64,000 bases of DNA from the NCBI GenBank assembly GCA_964468375.1, contig CAYXUW010000001.1:37445-101444 (forward strand), given 5' to 3'. Below are positions 33,777-42,288 of this stretch, piece after piece. The DNA comes from CAYXUW01 sp964468375. Lineage in GTDB: Bacteria; Planctomycetota; Phycisphaerae; Sedimentisphaerales; Anaerobacaceae. Below the pieces are notes generated by a model. It saw only the letters and a list, made by a program, of their open reading frames with translations, was not told the DNA's origin and searched no databases. The translations under genes were made by a program, and so were the position numbers. Positions within the stretch are counted from its first letter, which is position 1, and each line of letters starts with the position of its first letter.

Positions 33777-35283
33777 TTTCATTTTCTCCATCTTGCTTAT
33801 CATTTTCCGCAGATGATGTTTTCACACCTGCTAATATTCTCCAGTCTATATCAATGCCTGTTTCCTTCTTTATTTCGTTTGCCTGCTCGATAGCAGTTTT
33901 AATTTCAACAGCCCGTTGCAACATTTCCGGCTGCCAATCCTTACCCTGCAATGAATATTCGGTCTTCAGATTCGTTGCCACATTCTTGAGCCTCAAATCT
34001 TGTCCCTTAGCCTCTTTCTGCGGGTCCACGTGGCCGCTGTCCGGCCAGTTCCAGGAAGGTATTGTCGCTGCGAGGTTTTTGCCTTTGTAGTATTTGAAGT
34101 ATCCGGGTATGAGTAGTGCCTCTCGCAGCCATGCGAACAGCACCGGGTTATTTAATTTCAGCTCTATCCATCCACGGACAGTTCTTTTAAATTTATTGAA
34201 GCTTTGATGGTCGAGCCGGCCTGATGCGTAATTGTATTCCGAAGAATTCGCCGCCGCTATGTTATAAGGCATACTGATACAGCGGGCTATTTCGTTTATG
34301 ATTTCCGCCTTGAACATTTTGTATGTTGTCGAAGGATGTTCCGGCTTCATCTGCTGCATTTCGCCGCCTGGTACTGTAAGCCATGAGTTCCGCGGAATTT
34401 CGACTTCGTCGCCCGCCTCGTATTCGACTGAACTATCGTCTGTCGCCTCTGTTTTAAGCACCCCCGCCACGTTCGCAGCCATCTCGGCCGCATCGCACGT
34501 GGCGAGCGTGTATCGCCTCAACAATGCGAAAAGCGGCAATGCCGGTGTTATCCACGGTATTCCTCTCGATTGTTCGAATCTTTTTAATCGATACAGGTGC
34601 ATCACCTGTGATGCCGGTACCTTGTCGTATTCGCCAAAATTCTTTGAAAAAAGAGATGATCCCGGATGCTGTTTGAGTATATAGTAAAATGCGGGTTTTC
34701 CGTCCCCATCATATTCTATTCCGTCCCTTATTTTATCGTCCAGCACCAGCCCTAGCGGGCTGTCGAGACGATCCGGCTCTATTGCTCGCAGTCTGAGCTG
34801 CGGTTCGCGCCTTACCCTTGTCCATTTCTTCTTGGATCTGGCGTTAACCATTACGATAAGCCCTTCTCCCGAATCGCATTGTTGTCTGACTCCCGCTATC
34901 TGCTGAATCTCGCCGAACGACAGCTTGCCTTCGATATCACATATAAGAGACCACAGATAGAATTTCTCCTCGATTTCTTTGTTCGCATCCGGTCCTTCGC
35001 CACTCTGGAACTGCAGGTCGGCGCCCGTGCTGATAACTTCATTGACGAGAGTATCGATTATTCCTTCCGCATATGAATTATTGCGCACCTCATATCTGCA
35101 CCTGTTCCGAAGCACAGACAGTCCCTCCCTTATCGCCGAATCGGCGTTGCCGGCGTTCGCCCAAAGCCAGTGGTTCTCGTTATGCCGATCCGTGGCAGCA
35201 GCGTCAAAGCTTCTGGCCGCGGCGTGCGGCGGATGTCCCTTCCTCTGGACTCCAGTTTCTACAAATCCACCTAATAAGCTCAT
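33751..35283 (-). CDS. Portal protein (lambda type)
   Basis: 510 residues. Lambda-type portal elements: 'RNRCRYEVRNNSYAEGIIDTLVNEVISTG' seen as YEVRNNSYAEGII and VNEVISTGA, 'VPASQVMHLYRLKRFEQSRGIPW', and 'EIARCISMPYN' region, with an acidic tail. It forms the dodecameric DNA gate at the capsid vertex. ATGA overlaps with the upstream membrane protein; its stop overlaps the protease start. Confidence 0.92.
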   Translation of the reverse strand: MSLLGGFVETGVQRKGHPPHAAARSFDAAATDRHNENHWLWANAGNADSAIREGLSVLRNRCRYEVRNNSYAEGIIDTLVNEVISTGADLQFQSGEGPDANKEIEEKFYLWSLICDIEGKLSFGEIQQIAGVRQQCDSGEGLIVMVNARSKKKWTRVRREPQLRLRAIEPDRLDSPLGLVLDDKIRDGIEYDGDGKPAFYYILKQHPGSSLFSKNFGEYDKVPASQVMHLYRLKRFEQSRGIPWITPALPLFALLRRYTLATCDAAEMAANVAGVLKTEATDDSSVEYEAGDEVEIPRNSWLTVPGGEMQQMKPEHPSTTYKMFKAEIINEIARCISMPYNIAAANSSEYNYASGRLDHQSFNKFKRTVRGWIELKLNNPVLFAWLREALLIPGYFKYYKGKNLAATIPSWNWPDSGHVDPQKEAKGQDLRLKNVATNLKTEYSLQGKDWQPEMLQRAVEIKTAIEQANEIKKETGIDIDWRILAGVKTSSAENDKQDGENENADDTKSD

Positions 35284-35525
35284 CTGCTTCTCCGCTTAAG
35301 AAATCTGTCGAGCCACAGATCTGTAATTAAAATCGCACCGACGGCTATAAGCGCCGCCGCGCTGTTGTATTGCCTCACTCCCGCCCATATAAAAACAAGC
35401 GCTGTGACGGCCGTCAGGGAATCGATTTTCTTTGATATATATTTGATTATGGTTTTGAAACGTCTCCCCGCGGCCGCCGCTACGCTCGTAACTGAACTTT
35501 TTATTTTTGAAATTTGAATTTTCAC
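35280..35525 (-). CDS. Small membrane protein upstream of portal
   Basis: 81 residues from a GTG at 35525 (GTGA overlap). A basic amphipathic N-terminus and a hydrophobic hairpin (residues about 38-72). No family recognised. Holin-like size, but between gpW and portal genes this is unusual. Confidence 0.62.
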   Translation of the reverse strand: MKIQISKIKSSVTSVAAAAGRRFKTIIKYISKKIDSLTAVTALVFIWAGVRQYNSAAALIAVGAILITDLWLDRFLKRRSR

Positions 35526-35743
35526 GTTCTTATCCCCGGTGATTTGAGGCGTGTTATTCTGAACGGCACTTTGTTATTTATCTGAAGCTGCAGGGCCGCG
35601 TAATACTTTCTTGTTTCCCGCAGTTCCTTTAAACTCCGGTATGTCACCATCTTGCCTTGCTCCTGAAGCTGTATGGGCTCCCCTACCCAGTTCAGTATCG
35701 CCTCGTCGATTGCGTCTATAATTACAGTATAATCCGCCGCCAT
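35522..35743 (-). CDS. gpW-like head-tail joining protein
   Basis: 73 residues. Two helices around 'VTYRSLKELRETRKYYAAL' match the gpW pattern, and it stands between terminase-side genes and portal as in lambda. It joins head and tail at the connector. Confidence 0.75.
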   Translation of the reverse strand: MAADYTVIIDAIDEAILNWVGEPIQLQEQGKMVTYRSLKELRETRKYYAALQLQINNKVPFRITRLKSPGIRT

Positions 35744-35767
35744 CTCGTACTTCCTTAAGCCAAAAGA

Positions 35768-35807
35768 AAAAGCGCCAGGCGGGTATGCGGCCCCGCATGG
35801 CGCTTTT
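35768..35807 (-). terminator. Bidirectional terminator
   Basis: Stem AAAAGCGCCA/TGGCGCTTTT with a GC-rich 20-base interior, T-runs on both sides. It ends the accessory island before the head operon. Confidence 0.8.
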
Positions 35808-35903
35808 ATCTTCCAGCCGAAATAATAAAGAGCTTCTTTACATTAGTAATTTTCGGTATGTGGCGGGCGTTTTGTCAACGCCTAATACGATGAATTAAGG
35901 ATT

Positions 35904-35960
35904 GCGGTCTATATATAGCCAACTATTTTACAGGCGGTCTATATATAGCCAATTATTTTG
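35904..35960. repeat. Two 27-bp direct repeats with palindrome
   Basis: GCGGTCTATATATAGCCAA-type units at 35904-35930 and 35934-35960 (period 30 bp, two mismatches), each holding the palindrome CTATATATAG. They sit in the gap between accessory island and head operon: a candidate regulator site. Confidence 0.8.
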
Positions 35961-35964
35961 ACCG

Positions 35965-36540
35965 CTATTCGTATTTTTTTCTTTCTCTCTCGGCCTTGCG
36001 CAAATCTTCTACCTGATCATAGCAGCTCTTTTTGGCCGCCCGGCAATTAATTATTTCCTCTTCCACTGCGACCGTATCGATGTCTATATCCGGATTTCTC
36101 TTTGCAAGGTTTTTGATTTTCGACAGCTCTCGTTCTTTTCCGGCCAGCAGGCGGGCGCGTTTTTTAAGAAAGCTTATCTGGTTATCATTCGCCCGCTGCG
36201 AACTCATCTTCGCCTCAATCGCGGCTATTTTGTCCCAGCTATCTTGTATTAATTCTTCTACTCTTTTTCTTCTCAGTGCTTCTTTTTCCGCCGCTCTGTC
36301 CCTACCCGGCCTTTCTCTTTTGATGATCTGGCTGTTGGGCTCTTCTGAGGATTCTTCCGTATACTCCTCTGTGTTTTGTTGCTCCTCGAGTATTTCGATG
36401 CGCCCTTCAAGCTCTTCGATCCTGCTCTCGAGCTCTGCAACTCTTTCATCCATGTCCGTTTCGGGCGTGTCCTGCTCGGCGCTTACGGGCAATGTCACAA
36501 GAAATATGAACAGAACCCCTATATATAATAACCGTTTCAT
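35965..36540 (-). CDS. Exported coiled-coil protein
   Basis: 191 residues with a Sec signal peptide (residues 1-21, ending PVSA) and extended coiled coils ('RVAELESRIEELEGRIEILEEQ', cut here to VAELESRIEELEGRIEIL, and a second Lys/Glu-rich region). One Cys pair near the C-terminus. An exported helical protein in the accessory island; function unknown. Confidence 0.75.
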   Translation of the reverse strand: MKRLLYIGVLFIFLVTLPVSAEQDTPETDMDERVAELESRIEELEGRIEILEEQQNTEEYTEESSEEPNSQIIKRERPGRDRAAEKEALRRKRVEELIQDSWDKIAAIEAKMSSQRANDNQISFLKKRARLLAGKERELSKIKNLAKRNPDIDIDTVAVEEEIINCRAAKKSCYDQVEDLRKAERERKKYE

Positions 36541-36555
36541 AATTTCCTCTCCTTT

Positions 36556-36732
36556 CTAAGAACTGCTTAAAATTTCGAATTTTTTAATATTAACAACTTT
36601 TCTGCCTTTTATTTTTTCTACAGTATATTCCTGCACCACAAAACCAATTTCGCGCGGCGGCGGAGCTGGTGGCGGTGACGGTTTTTTAGCTCTGTCCGGC
36701 GGTCCCGGATTCGATTCTTTTTTCTTCACCAT
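36556..36732 (-). CDS. Small Pro/Lys-rich protein
   Basis: 58 residues from the ATG at 36732 (GAGGCGAAGG upstream). A Pro-rich stretch (PSPPPAPPP) precedes a short beta-rich end. Overlaps the upstream gene by 47 bp. No family recognised. Confidence 0.55.
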   Translation of the reverse strand: MVKKKESNPGPPDRAKKPSPPPAPPPREIGFVVQEYTVEKIKGRKVVNIKKFEILSSS

Positions 36733-36979
36733 CCTTCGCCTCTTTAATAAGCTCCAAGTCATCCTTCATTTGTGACAATATGTTCCTGATTTTGCATAAT
36801 GCCGTTGCTATTATTTTCTTGAAATCCGCAGGTTTGATAGTATCATTTTTTTCTAATACCTTGAACTTCTCTATAGAATAACAAAATCCCAATTTCAATC
36901 TTATCTCTAACATAGACAAATCAGCAGGATTGCTGCTGACCATTATTTTATGTTTATCAATAAATTCTTGAACGTCCAT
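36686..36979 (-). CDS. Hypothetical helical protein
   Basis: 97 residues behind GGAGGTG. Mostly helical, basic and acidic blocks, no recognised domain. Part of the accessory island. Confidence 0.65.
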   Translation of the reverse strand: MDVQEFIDKHKIMVSSNPADLSMLEIRLKLGFCYSIEKFKVLEKNDTIKPADFKKIIATALCKIRNILSQMKDDLELIKEAKDGEEKRIESGTAGQS

Positions 36980-37003
36980 TTTTCACCTCCGGGCTTTGCC
37001 CGT

Positions 37004-37039
37004 CCCCGCGTTTAGCTCCGACCGGTCGGAGCTGCGGGG
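37004..37039 (-). terminator. Hairpin after the HTH gene
   Basis: An 18-bp perfect palindrome GCTCCGACCGGTCGGAGC (37015-37032) framed by CCCCGC/GCGGGG. No U-run, so it may be a terminator of weak type or a processing signal. Confidence 0.5.
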
Positions 37040-37040
37040 G

Positions 37041-37217
37041 TCATTTCAGTGTCTCGAGTATCCGTTCTAAATTTCCCGCCGTTATTTCGCTTCGGCCCTG
37101 CAGGTAATTATATATCGTCTGTGGATTCAAATCAACTTCGCGTGCGAGCTGCGGCACGCTCATCCTTTTTTTCTTAAGCAATCTATCTATCTCGCTGCGA
37201 AAGTCTACCTTCTTCAT
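37041..37217 (-). CDS. XRE/Cro-type HTH regulator
   Basis: 58 residues, a minimal Cro/CI-type helix-turn-helix: 'MSVPQLAREVDLNPQTIYNYLQGR' covers helices 2-3 (shown as SVPQLAREVDLNPQTIYNYL). AAGGA about 10 bases before the ATG at 37217. It is likely to control the island promoter at 37937-37964 or other phage operators. Confidence 0.8.
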   Translation of the reverse strand: MKKVDFRSEIDRLLKKKRMSVPQLAREVDLNPQTIYNYLQGRSEITAGNLERILETLK

Positions 37218-37236
37218 ATTGTTGTTTCCTTATTGC

Positions 37237-37584
37237 TTAGCTTTTCGGCATCCCCAGTGCCTCGGATATATTTGCGCCGTCCATATTCGCATCTTCAAAA
37301 TCAGCACCGTCAATATCTGCAGCATATAAATCCGCATCGGTCAGATTCGCATTTCTAAAATTCGTACCGGTAAGAAAAGCGGCATATAAATTTACACCTG
37401 AAAGATTCGTATCGGACAAATCAGCCCCGGAAAAATCCAGTCCGGATAAATCCTGGCCAGACATATCAGCGCCGGATAGATTTACATGTTTAAGTATTGC
37501 CTTGCTTACCGCCTCTCTGAAATTTTTTGCTTCGGCAAAAAACAAGATTTCTCCTGTGGTTTTATGTTTGATTTCGATTTTCAT
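37237..37584 (-). CDS. Pentapeptide-repeat protein
   Basis: 115 residues. After a 30-residue N-terminal part, about 14 pentapeptides of the A(D/N)LxX type run from residue 34 to 108 ('LSGADMSGQDLSGLDFSGAD'). Such proteins form a right-handed quadrilateral helix; some mimic DNA and block gyrase, most have no known role. ATGA overlap with the 38-codon gene upstream. Confidence 0.88.
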   Translation of the reverse strand: MKIEIKHKTTGEILFFAEAKNFREAVSKAILKHVNLSGADMSGQDLSGLDFSGADLSDTNLSGVNLYAAFLTGTNFRNANLTDADLYAADIDGADFEDANMDGANISEALGMPKS

Positions 37585-37697
37585 ATCGTCCCCGCTGCTA
37601 TATTTAGGGCCAGTTCCGTTTTTGTCGGCCAGAAACCGAATCTCCTTTTAAACCGTTTTTCCGCCGCCGTTTTTGTTCTTTTTCTTCGCTTTTCCAT
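37581..37697 (-). CDS. 38-residue basic small protein
   Basis: Reads MEKRRKRTKTAAEKRF at the N-terminus. AAAGGAAC precedes the ATG at 37697 and its stop overlaps the pentapeptide gene start (ATGA), supporting translation. Very basic; possible nucleic-acid contact. Confidence 0.62.
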   Translation of the reverse strand: MEKRRKRTKTAAEKRFKRRFGFWPTKTELALNIAAGTI

Positions 37698-37745
37698 TTT
37701 CCTGTTCCTTTCCTATTTACACTATATTTTCAAATGAGCTAAGAA

Positions 37746-37898
37746 TTATAACATATCCCAATCTGATGCACTCAAAAACAGGATTTTGCCTTTGTATTTA
37801 ACACTCCAACCTGAATATTGACCGGTATAGGTAACTATTAAATGCCCTCGCAATCTTGCGCCTGTCATTACGTGTTTGAATGTTTTCACCTTGGCCAT
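37746..37898 (-). CDS. 50-residue small protein
   Basis: Reads MAKVKTFKHVMTGARL at the N-terminus, with a beta-rich core. AAAGGGTG precedes the ATG at 37898, and the promoter at 37937-37964 lies directly upstream. First gene of the accessory transcript. Confidence 0.65.
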   Translation of the reverse strand: MAKVKTFKHVMTGARLRGHLIVTYTGQYSGWSVKYKGKILFLSASDWDML

Positions 37899-37936
37899 TT
37901 TTCACCCTTTCATATTAATTTATCAATTCTATTATA

Positions 37937-37964
37937 ATTATATAACTATAATAGAATAAGTCAA
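37937..37964 (-). promoter_or_regulatory. Promoter of the accessory island
   Basis: On the minus strand TTGACT (37964-37959), 16-bp spacer, TATAAT (37942-37937). The -10 lies within an 8-bp inverted repeat CTATTATA/TATAATAG, so a regulator such as the nearby HTH protein may bind here. Confidence 0.72.
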
Positions 37965-38016
37965 GCAAAAATAACAGGTTTTTTAAATATTTTTTAAACC
38001 CCCTGTTTGCAGGCAT

Positions 38017-38232
38017 TTAGGGCTTATCTTTCTTTTTTTCGTATACTTTTTCGATAATCTCCTTGGTCCGGACTACGGTTCCGCAGTTTCTGCATATTTT
38101 CCGGCGGCGGATCGCCCCGAAAACAGGCATCGTTTTCACGCAGCTCCAGGGCCTGCCCGCTTCATCGCGGAAATCCTCGCATCCGCAAGTCGGGCAAATC
38201 AACCCCTTTTGTTTTTTGCTGTCTTTGCTCAT
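38017..38232 (-). CDS. Zinc-ribbon protein
   Basis: 71 residues with CPTCGC and CRNCG pairs separated by 'VFGAIRRRK', like the zinc ribbon of NrdR-type repressors. ATGA overlap with the terminase stop. Possible regulator or terminase-linked factor. Confidence 0.7.
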   Translation of the reverse strand: MSKDSKKQKGLICPTCGCEDFRDEAGRPWSCVKTMPVFGAIRRRKICRNCGTVVRTKEIIEKVYEKKKDKP

Positions 38233-40196
38233 CTCAACCGTTTCTGTTTTTGCAGCTCGCTCAGTTTTATTTTCTTTTTACCCCTCGTCGCTGCCGCCGG
38301 TGCTACTTTCTTTTCCCCGGGCGCCTTCAGATAATGTACGCCCTTGTAATAGCCGGCCGCCGCTGCAAGCACCTCGAGGTCTAGTGAATGTGTCGGCGCC
38401 CCTTTCGAGACCGGCTCCCATACCCATTTGATATTATTATTCCTGTCCCGTTTTTTGATTTTATGCTCGTTGGAAAATTCAGTCAGGTAGTAATAAGGAA
38501 TTTCACTGTAAAAAGTCAGTAATGGTGATTTTATAACTTCGCCTTTATCGTTCCGCTGCGGCTCGGCCCAGCTCTGCACCTGGTTCTTAAAGTAATGCGT
38601 ATCGACTATTACAAGCTGCATACCTCGATATCGGCGCCGCTGTTTTTGTGTAAGCCGTCTTTCTGTTGCGCTTTCGACATCTGATATCGCCAAAGGTTTC
38701 AATAACGGTCCGGGCACGCCCTTGGTCGGAATAGTCAGTCCCGGCCGCTGCCTGCAGTACTCATATACGTCATCCGGCTCATCCGCTGCAAAATGCTGAA
38801 ATCCGGAGTCCACGAACATTACCATAACCGCAAGCCACGGCTTCTGCTCGTTCGATGTCCCGTCCGCCCAGGGGAACGGACTGAGCAATACCTCTTCGTC
38901 GAGCTTATCGAACGATGAAGCGTGACCACTTTTTATAGTGCAGTTTTTCAGTCCGTATCCGTATCCCTTTATTGTATAATCGATTCGCACAATTCCGCGT
39001 GTTCTCGATTTATGATAATCCGCCGCTGCAACAAGTATATTCACCCAGTCCGGCACCGTCCCCTTGCTGAATCCGCCGGTAAGTTTTTTCAGCTCGCTCG
39101 TTTTAAGCTTTTTGCCCACTTCCTCGAATGGCACTGCTTCGATGGAATTCTTGAAATCGATTAAAGCCCCCTGCGCAATACCCTCTTCCGTATTTGCCTT
39201 TAGCCATTTGGCCATAATTCTCGGCCAACTCATTCCCTCGAATGGTGATATCCATCCGGGCGCATTAAAGCCGCTGTGCCTTTCGTCCCTCAGCGGCCGG
39301 CCGTGAATATTGCCGTCGGCGTCCATGGTTTGGCCTTCCGGTAGCCACTCGCCGGCGGCAACAAGCGCTTCTTTCTGGATTTCCTCTATCCGATGTGCGC
39401 AGCGCTGGCATTCGTACCATACGCAGCCGACACCTTCTCTTATGATTTCATCCGGGTCCGTCAGTTTCGGCGGCTTTTTGAATTGTATCCAGATCCAAAT
39501 AATATATTCGCCGCAATGAGGACAGGGTATGTAATATTTTTCTTTGTTAGATTCCTGATAAGGCCCGTCTATATAATCCTTCGGGCTGACAGGCGTCGAT
39601 ACCCTGACAATTTTCCTATCCCAGAAAGTCGTTGTCGTTTTAATTGCGATATCTATCGGATTGGACTCTCTTCCGGAAAAGGGCGGGTATGCCGTGGGCT
39701 CGTCGAAGAACAGGTTCTTAATATGTTTTTGTTTCAACTCTGCTGTCGATCCCGCCCATCCGAAGTATAGCGTCATCCTGTCGAAGCTGAAATAATCGCC
39801 TTGCAGATCTCGCGGTCCTGATGTATGACCTAGCAGCGCATCGGACAGCTCTACCATCGGCTTAAAAACTTTCTCTTTGGTATAGTCGACATCTCTTTCT
39901 CTCGGTACAACGTATTGTGTATTTGCCGGATCCTGCTCGATAACGGATGCTATCATATTCTGCACGGCGGTCGATTTGCCCATCTGGCGTGCGAACATCA
40001 AATCCAGTTCCTCCACTATTGGGTTATTGAACGCATCCATTGGTTTGCGCATATAGGGTGTTCTGTCTGTCCGGTAAGGTCCGGGCTCAGCGCAATCCGG
40101 AGGCAATATTCTTATCTTGTCTGCGCATTCGCTGACAGATAGTTTCTCGGGTATCCGCCAAATATCCTTCTCTTCTTTAGTCCAGATTGTTTTCAC
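38229..40196 (-). CDS. Terminase large subunit (GpA type)
   Basis: 655 residues from a GTG (GTGA overlap). The lambda GpA-type pattern is clear: an adaptor N-terminus ('SVSECADKIRILPPD'), Walker A variant 'ARQMGKST' at residues 69-76, Walker B 'LFFDEPT' near 165, CPHCG zinc pair near 225, and a C-terminal nuclease with acidic residues. It pumps DNA into the prohead and cuts at cos. Follows the small subunit. Confidence 0.93.
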   Translation of the reverse strand: MKTIWTKEEKDIWRIPEKLSVSECADKIRILPPDCAEPGPYRTDRTPYMRKPMDAFNNPIVEELDLMFARQMGKSTAVQNMIASVIEQDPANTQYVVPRERDVDYTKEKVFKPMVELSDALLGHTSGPRDLQGDYFSFDRMTLYFGWAGSTAELKQKHIKNLFFDEPTAYPPFSGRESNPIDIAIKTTTTFWDRKIVRVSTPVSPKDYIDGPYQESNKEKYYIPCPHCGEYIIWIWIQFKKPPKLTDPDEIIREGVGCVWYECQRCAHRIEEIQKEALVAAGEWLPEGQTMDADGNIHGRPLRDERHSGFNAPGWISPFEGMSWPRIMAKWLKANTEEGIAQGALIDFKNSIEAVPFEEVGKKLKTSELKKLTGGFSKGTVPDWVNILVAAADYHKSRTRGIVRIDYTIKGYGYGLKNCTIKSGHASSFDKLDEEVLLSPFPWADGTSNEQKPWLAVMVMFVDSGFQHFAADEPDDVYEYCRQRPGLTIPTKGVPGPLLKPLAISDVESATERRLTQKQRRRYRGMQLVIVDTHYFKNQVQSWAEPQRNDKGEVIKSPLLTFYSEIPYYYLTEFSNEHKIKKRDRNNNIKWVWEPVSKGAPTHSLDLEVLAAAAGYYKGVHYLKAPGEKKVAPAAATRGKKKIKLSELQKQKRLR

Positions 40197-40825
40197 CTAC
40201 TGAATCCCTCTATAATTGCCCTGTTTTCTTTATTTAAAAGTGCCTGTATCTTCCGGGGGTCGTTAATCGCTGCGAGCTGCATGGCAAGTTTCCTGCCCTG
40301 TCCCAGCAATGCCCTCTTTACAGCGAGTATTTTCAAGGCGTCCCTTCGCTGCTCCTCTTCTTTGTCTATCCACTTTCCCCTTTCTATGTTGTATTGCATT
40401 ATTTCCCGTTGTTCGCGGACTGATTTTATTCCCGCCTCACTTTTTTCTTTCAGCAGTTTATGCTCGGTCGGTTTTTTCCCTTCGTTCGCTGCGAAAAGTT
40501 TAAGCTGACTCTTGATATATACCTGCTTACCGCCTCTTGTAGCCGTCAGCATCCCCTCTTTTAACCAGCGACGGATCGTCCGTGCGCTTTTACCGATAAA
40601 TCGTGCCGCTTCGGTCTGCGTTTCGATAATCTCGGCCTCTGCGATTTCGGCCGCGCTTTGGTTTTTCGACTTTGTTTTTTTCTTTTTTTCTGCCATTGTT
40701 TCCAGCTCGCCCAGCTCGTTCATCTCCTGTCTGCTCAAATGCCTGTTATTTCTGATTTTCGTCAAAAGATACAGGTGCCGCTGCTTTTGAGCGATTTCAA
40801 CCGGGTCATGGGCGTTTTTATTCAA
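40193..40825 (-). CDS. Terminase small subunit (Nu1-like)
   Basis: 210 residues from a TTG at 40825; GGAG stands 12 bases upstream. A MerR-like winged helix ('TEAARFIGKSARTIRRWLKEG') at about residues 70-105 is the DNA-binding unit of Nu1-like proteins, then a long helical part that would bind the large subunit. It recognises cos. Confidence 0.8.
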   Translation of the reverse strand: MNKNAHDPVEIAQKQRHLYLLTKIRNNRHLSRQEMNELGELETMAEKKKKTKSKNQSAAEIAEAEIIETQTEAARFIGKSARTIRRWLKEGMLTATRGGKQVYIKSQLKLFAANEGKKPTEHKLLKEKSEAGIKSVREQREIMQYNIERGKWIDKEEEQRRDALKILAVKRALLGQGRKLAMQLAAINDPRKIQALLNKENRAIIEGFSR

Positions 40826-40868
40826 CTACAATCTGTTTTTCTCCGATAGTTTTACAGTCAAGCAAAAT

Positions 40869-40945
40869 GCCGATGCGAAAAAATGTTCCGCCGGCTGATC
40901 CCGGCGTAACAGGCGGTTAGTCTGATAGTTTCCGCCCGCATCGGC
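40869..40945 (-). other. Three-way inverted-repeat structure upstream of terminase (cos candidate)
   Basis: Outer stem GCCGATGCG/CGCATCGGC (40869-40877, 40937-40945) encloses a 6-bp hairpin CGCCGG/CCGGCG (40889-40906) and a 5-bp hairpin GGCGG/CCGCC (40912-40936). Gap between the methyltransferase and small terminase genes, the usual place of cos. It may instead be a terminator-like RNA. Confidence 0.5.
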
Positions 40946-40974
40946 TCCCTTTTATTCATAGGCGTCCCTGCCTT

Positions 40975-42288
40975 TTATTTTCTAATCAGTTTTGCCTTCT
41001 TTCCTGTCCATTGTTCCCACCGTTTCACGGCAACGTCGCAGAAAACCGGCTCCAGCTCCATAGCGAAGCATCGCCTGCCGAGTTTCTCCGCCGCTATAAT
41101 TTGCGATCCGGACCCACAAAACGGCTCATAGCAGATATCCCCGGGCCGCGTATGCACCCGCATTGGGATTGCGAACACCTCGACCGGCTTTACTGTCGGG
41201 TGTTCGATATCCTGATTTCTTTTTTTGCCGTCCCAGTCCAGTTCCCAGACATCCGTGTAATATTCCGGCTCGGTAGGGTCACCTTCTTTTTGATATCCTA
41301 CATACCATACGCTGCCAACTGCTTTATCTTTCGGCCTGAATGCCGGCTTGCTGCCTTTCGGCCACATCAGCAGGCACGGCTCATGCCGCCAGGCATAATA
41401 GGAAAATGTTATCACCGCGCAGGGTTTGACCCAGATAATCTGCTGGTGAACGAGAATTTTCAATTCTTCACAAATTTGCTCTATCATGCATTTGTGCTTG
41501 GATGCATACCACATATATATAGCGGTCTTTTTCTGTATATATTTAAGGCCGATTTCCAGAAATCCCTTCATGAATCCCCTGGGGTCAGTGATATCGATTT
41601 CCCGAAACGTATCCGACCAGTCTTTGCCGCCTTTTTTCGCGGGCCTGTTAGCCCCTGTATAATCAACGCAATACGGCGGGTCCGTCGCAAACAGACTTGC
41701 CTTCTGATTTTTCATTAAATATTTGACATCTTTTTTATTCGTGCTGCTGCCGCAAAGCAGGCGATGGTCTCCGAGCAGCCACAAGTCGCCCTTTTTTGTT
41801 CTCGCCTTTTTCGGCGGTTTTGGTATATCATCGTCATAAGTTTGCCCTTCTTTTTCATGAACACCAACTTCGCTATGAAGTGCATCCAGTTGAAGTGCCA
41901 GATAATCTTTATCGTTCGACAGCTCCGAACGGAGCTTGTCTATATATTCCCCCAATGCGTTAATAAACCTGCCCTGGCAATGGCGATTATTGAGCGTCAG
42001 ATTAAGAAGTTTTTCGTCCTTAACGTTAAGCCGAACGGTAACGCACCAGCATTTATATTTTTCGCCGTGCATATCAGCCAATACGCGGTACCGCTGATGC
42101 CCGCCAACAATAATGTTCTTCTTGGTCTTAACATTCACGATAATCGGCTCGACGCATCCGAACTTTTGTATCGACGCTGCCAGGCCCGCCAAGGCCTCGT
42201 CGCTTATTACTCGCGGGTTATACTCCGCCGGCTGCAGCTCGCCGAGTCTGAACTGTTTTATTTCTGGTCGTATTTCTCTCTTTTTCAT
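40975..42288 (-). CDS. ParB-domain DNA methyltransferase, DPPY type
   Basis: 437 residues from the ATG at 42288 (ATGA overlap). A ParB/Srx domain (residues 1-90; 'ELQPAEYNPRVISDEALAGL', 'GGHQRYRVL') is joined to an amino-methyltransferase: motif IV 'ATDPPYCVDY' and motif I 'EPFCGSGSQIIAAEKLG' in beta-class order. DPPY points to N6-adenine methylation (by family knowledge). It pairs with the next gene, same architecture but SPPY. No restriction enzyme is seen, so protection of phage DNA is likely. Confidence 0.9.
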   Translation of the reverse strand: MKKREIRPEIKQFRLGELQPAEYNPRVISDEALAGLAASIQKFGCVEPIIVNVKTKKNIIVGGHQRYRVLADMHGEKYKCWCVTVRLNVKDEKLLNLTLNNRHCQGRFINALGEYIDKLRSELSNDKDYLALQLDALHSEVGVHEKEGQTYDDDIPKPPKKARTKKGDLWLLGDHRLLCGSSTNKKDVKYLMKNQKASLFATDPPYCVDYTGANRPAKKGGKDWSDTFREIDITDPRGFMKGFLEIGLKYIQKKTAIYMWYASKHKCMIEQICEELKILVHQQIIWVKPCAVITFSYYAWRHEPCLLMWPKGSKPAFRPKDKAVGSVWYVGYQKEGDPTEPEYYTDVWELDWDGKKRNQDIEHPTVKPVEVFAIPMRVHTRPGDICYEPFCGSGSQIIAAEKLGRRCFAMELEPVFCDVAVKRWEQWTGKKAKLIRK

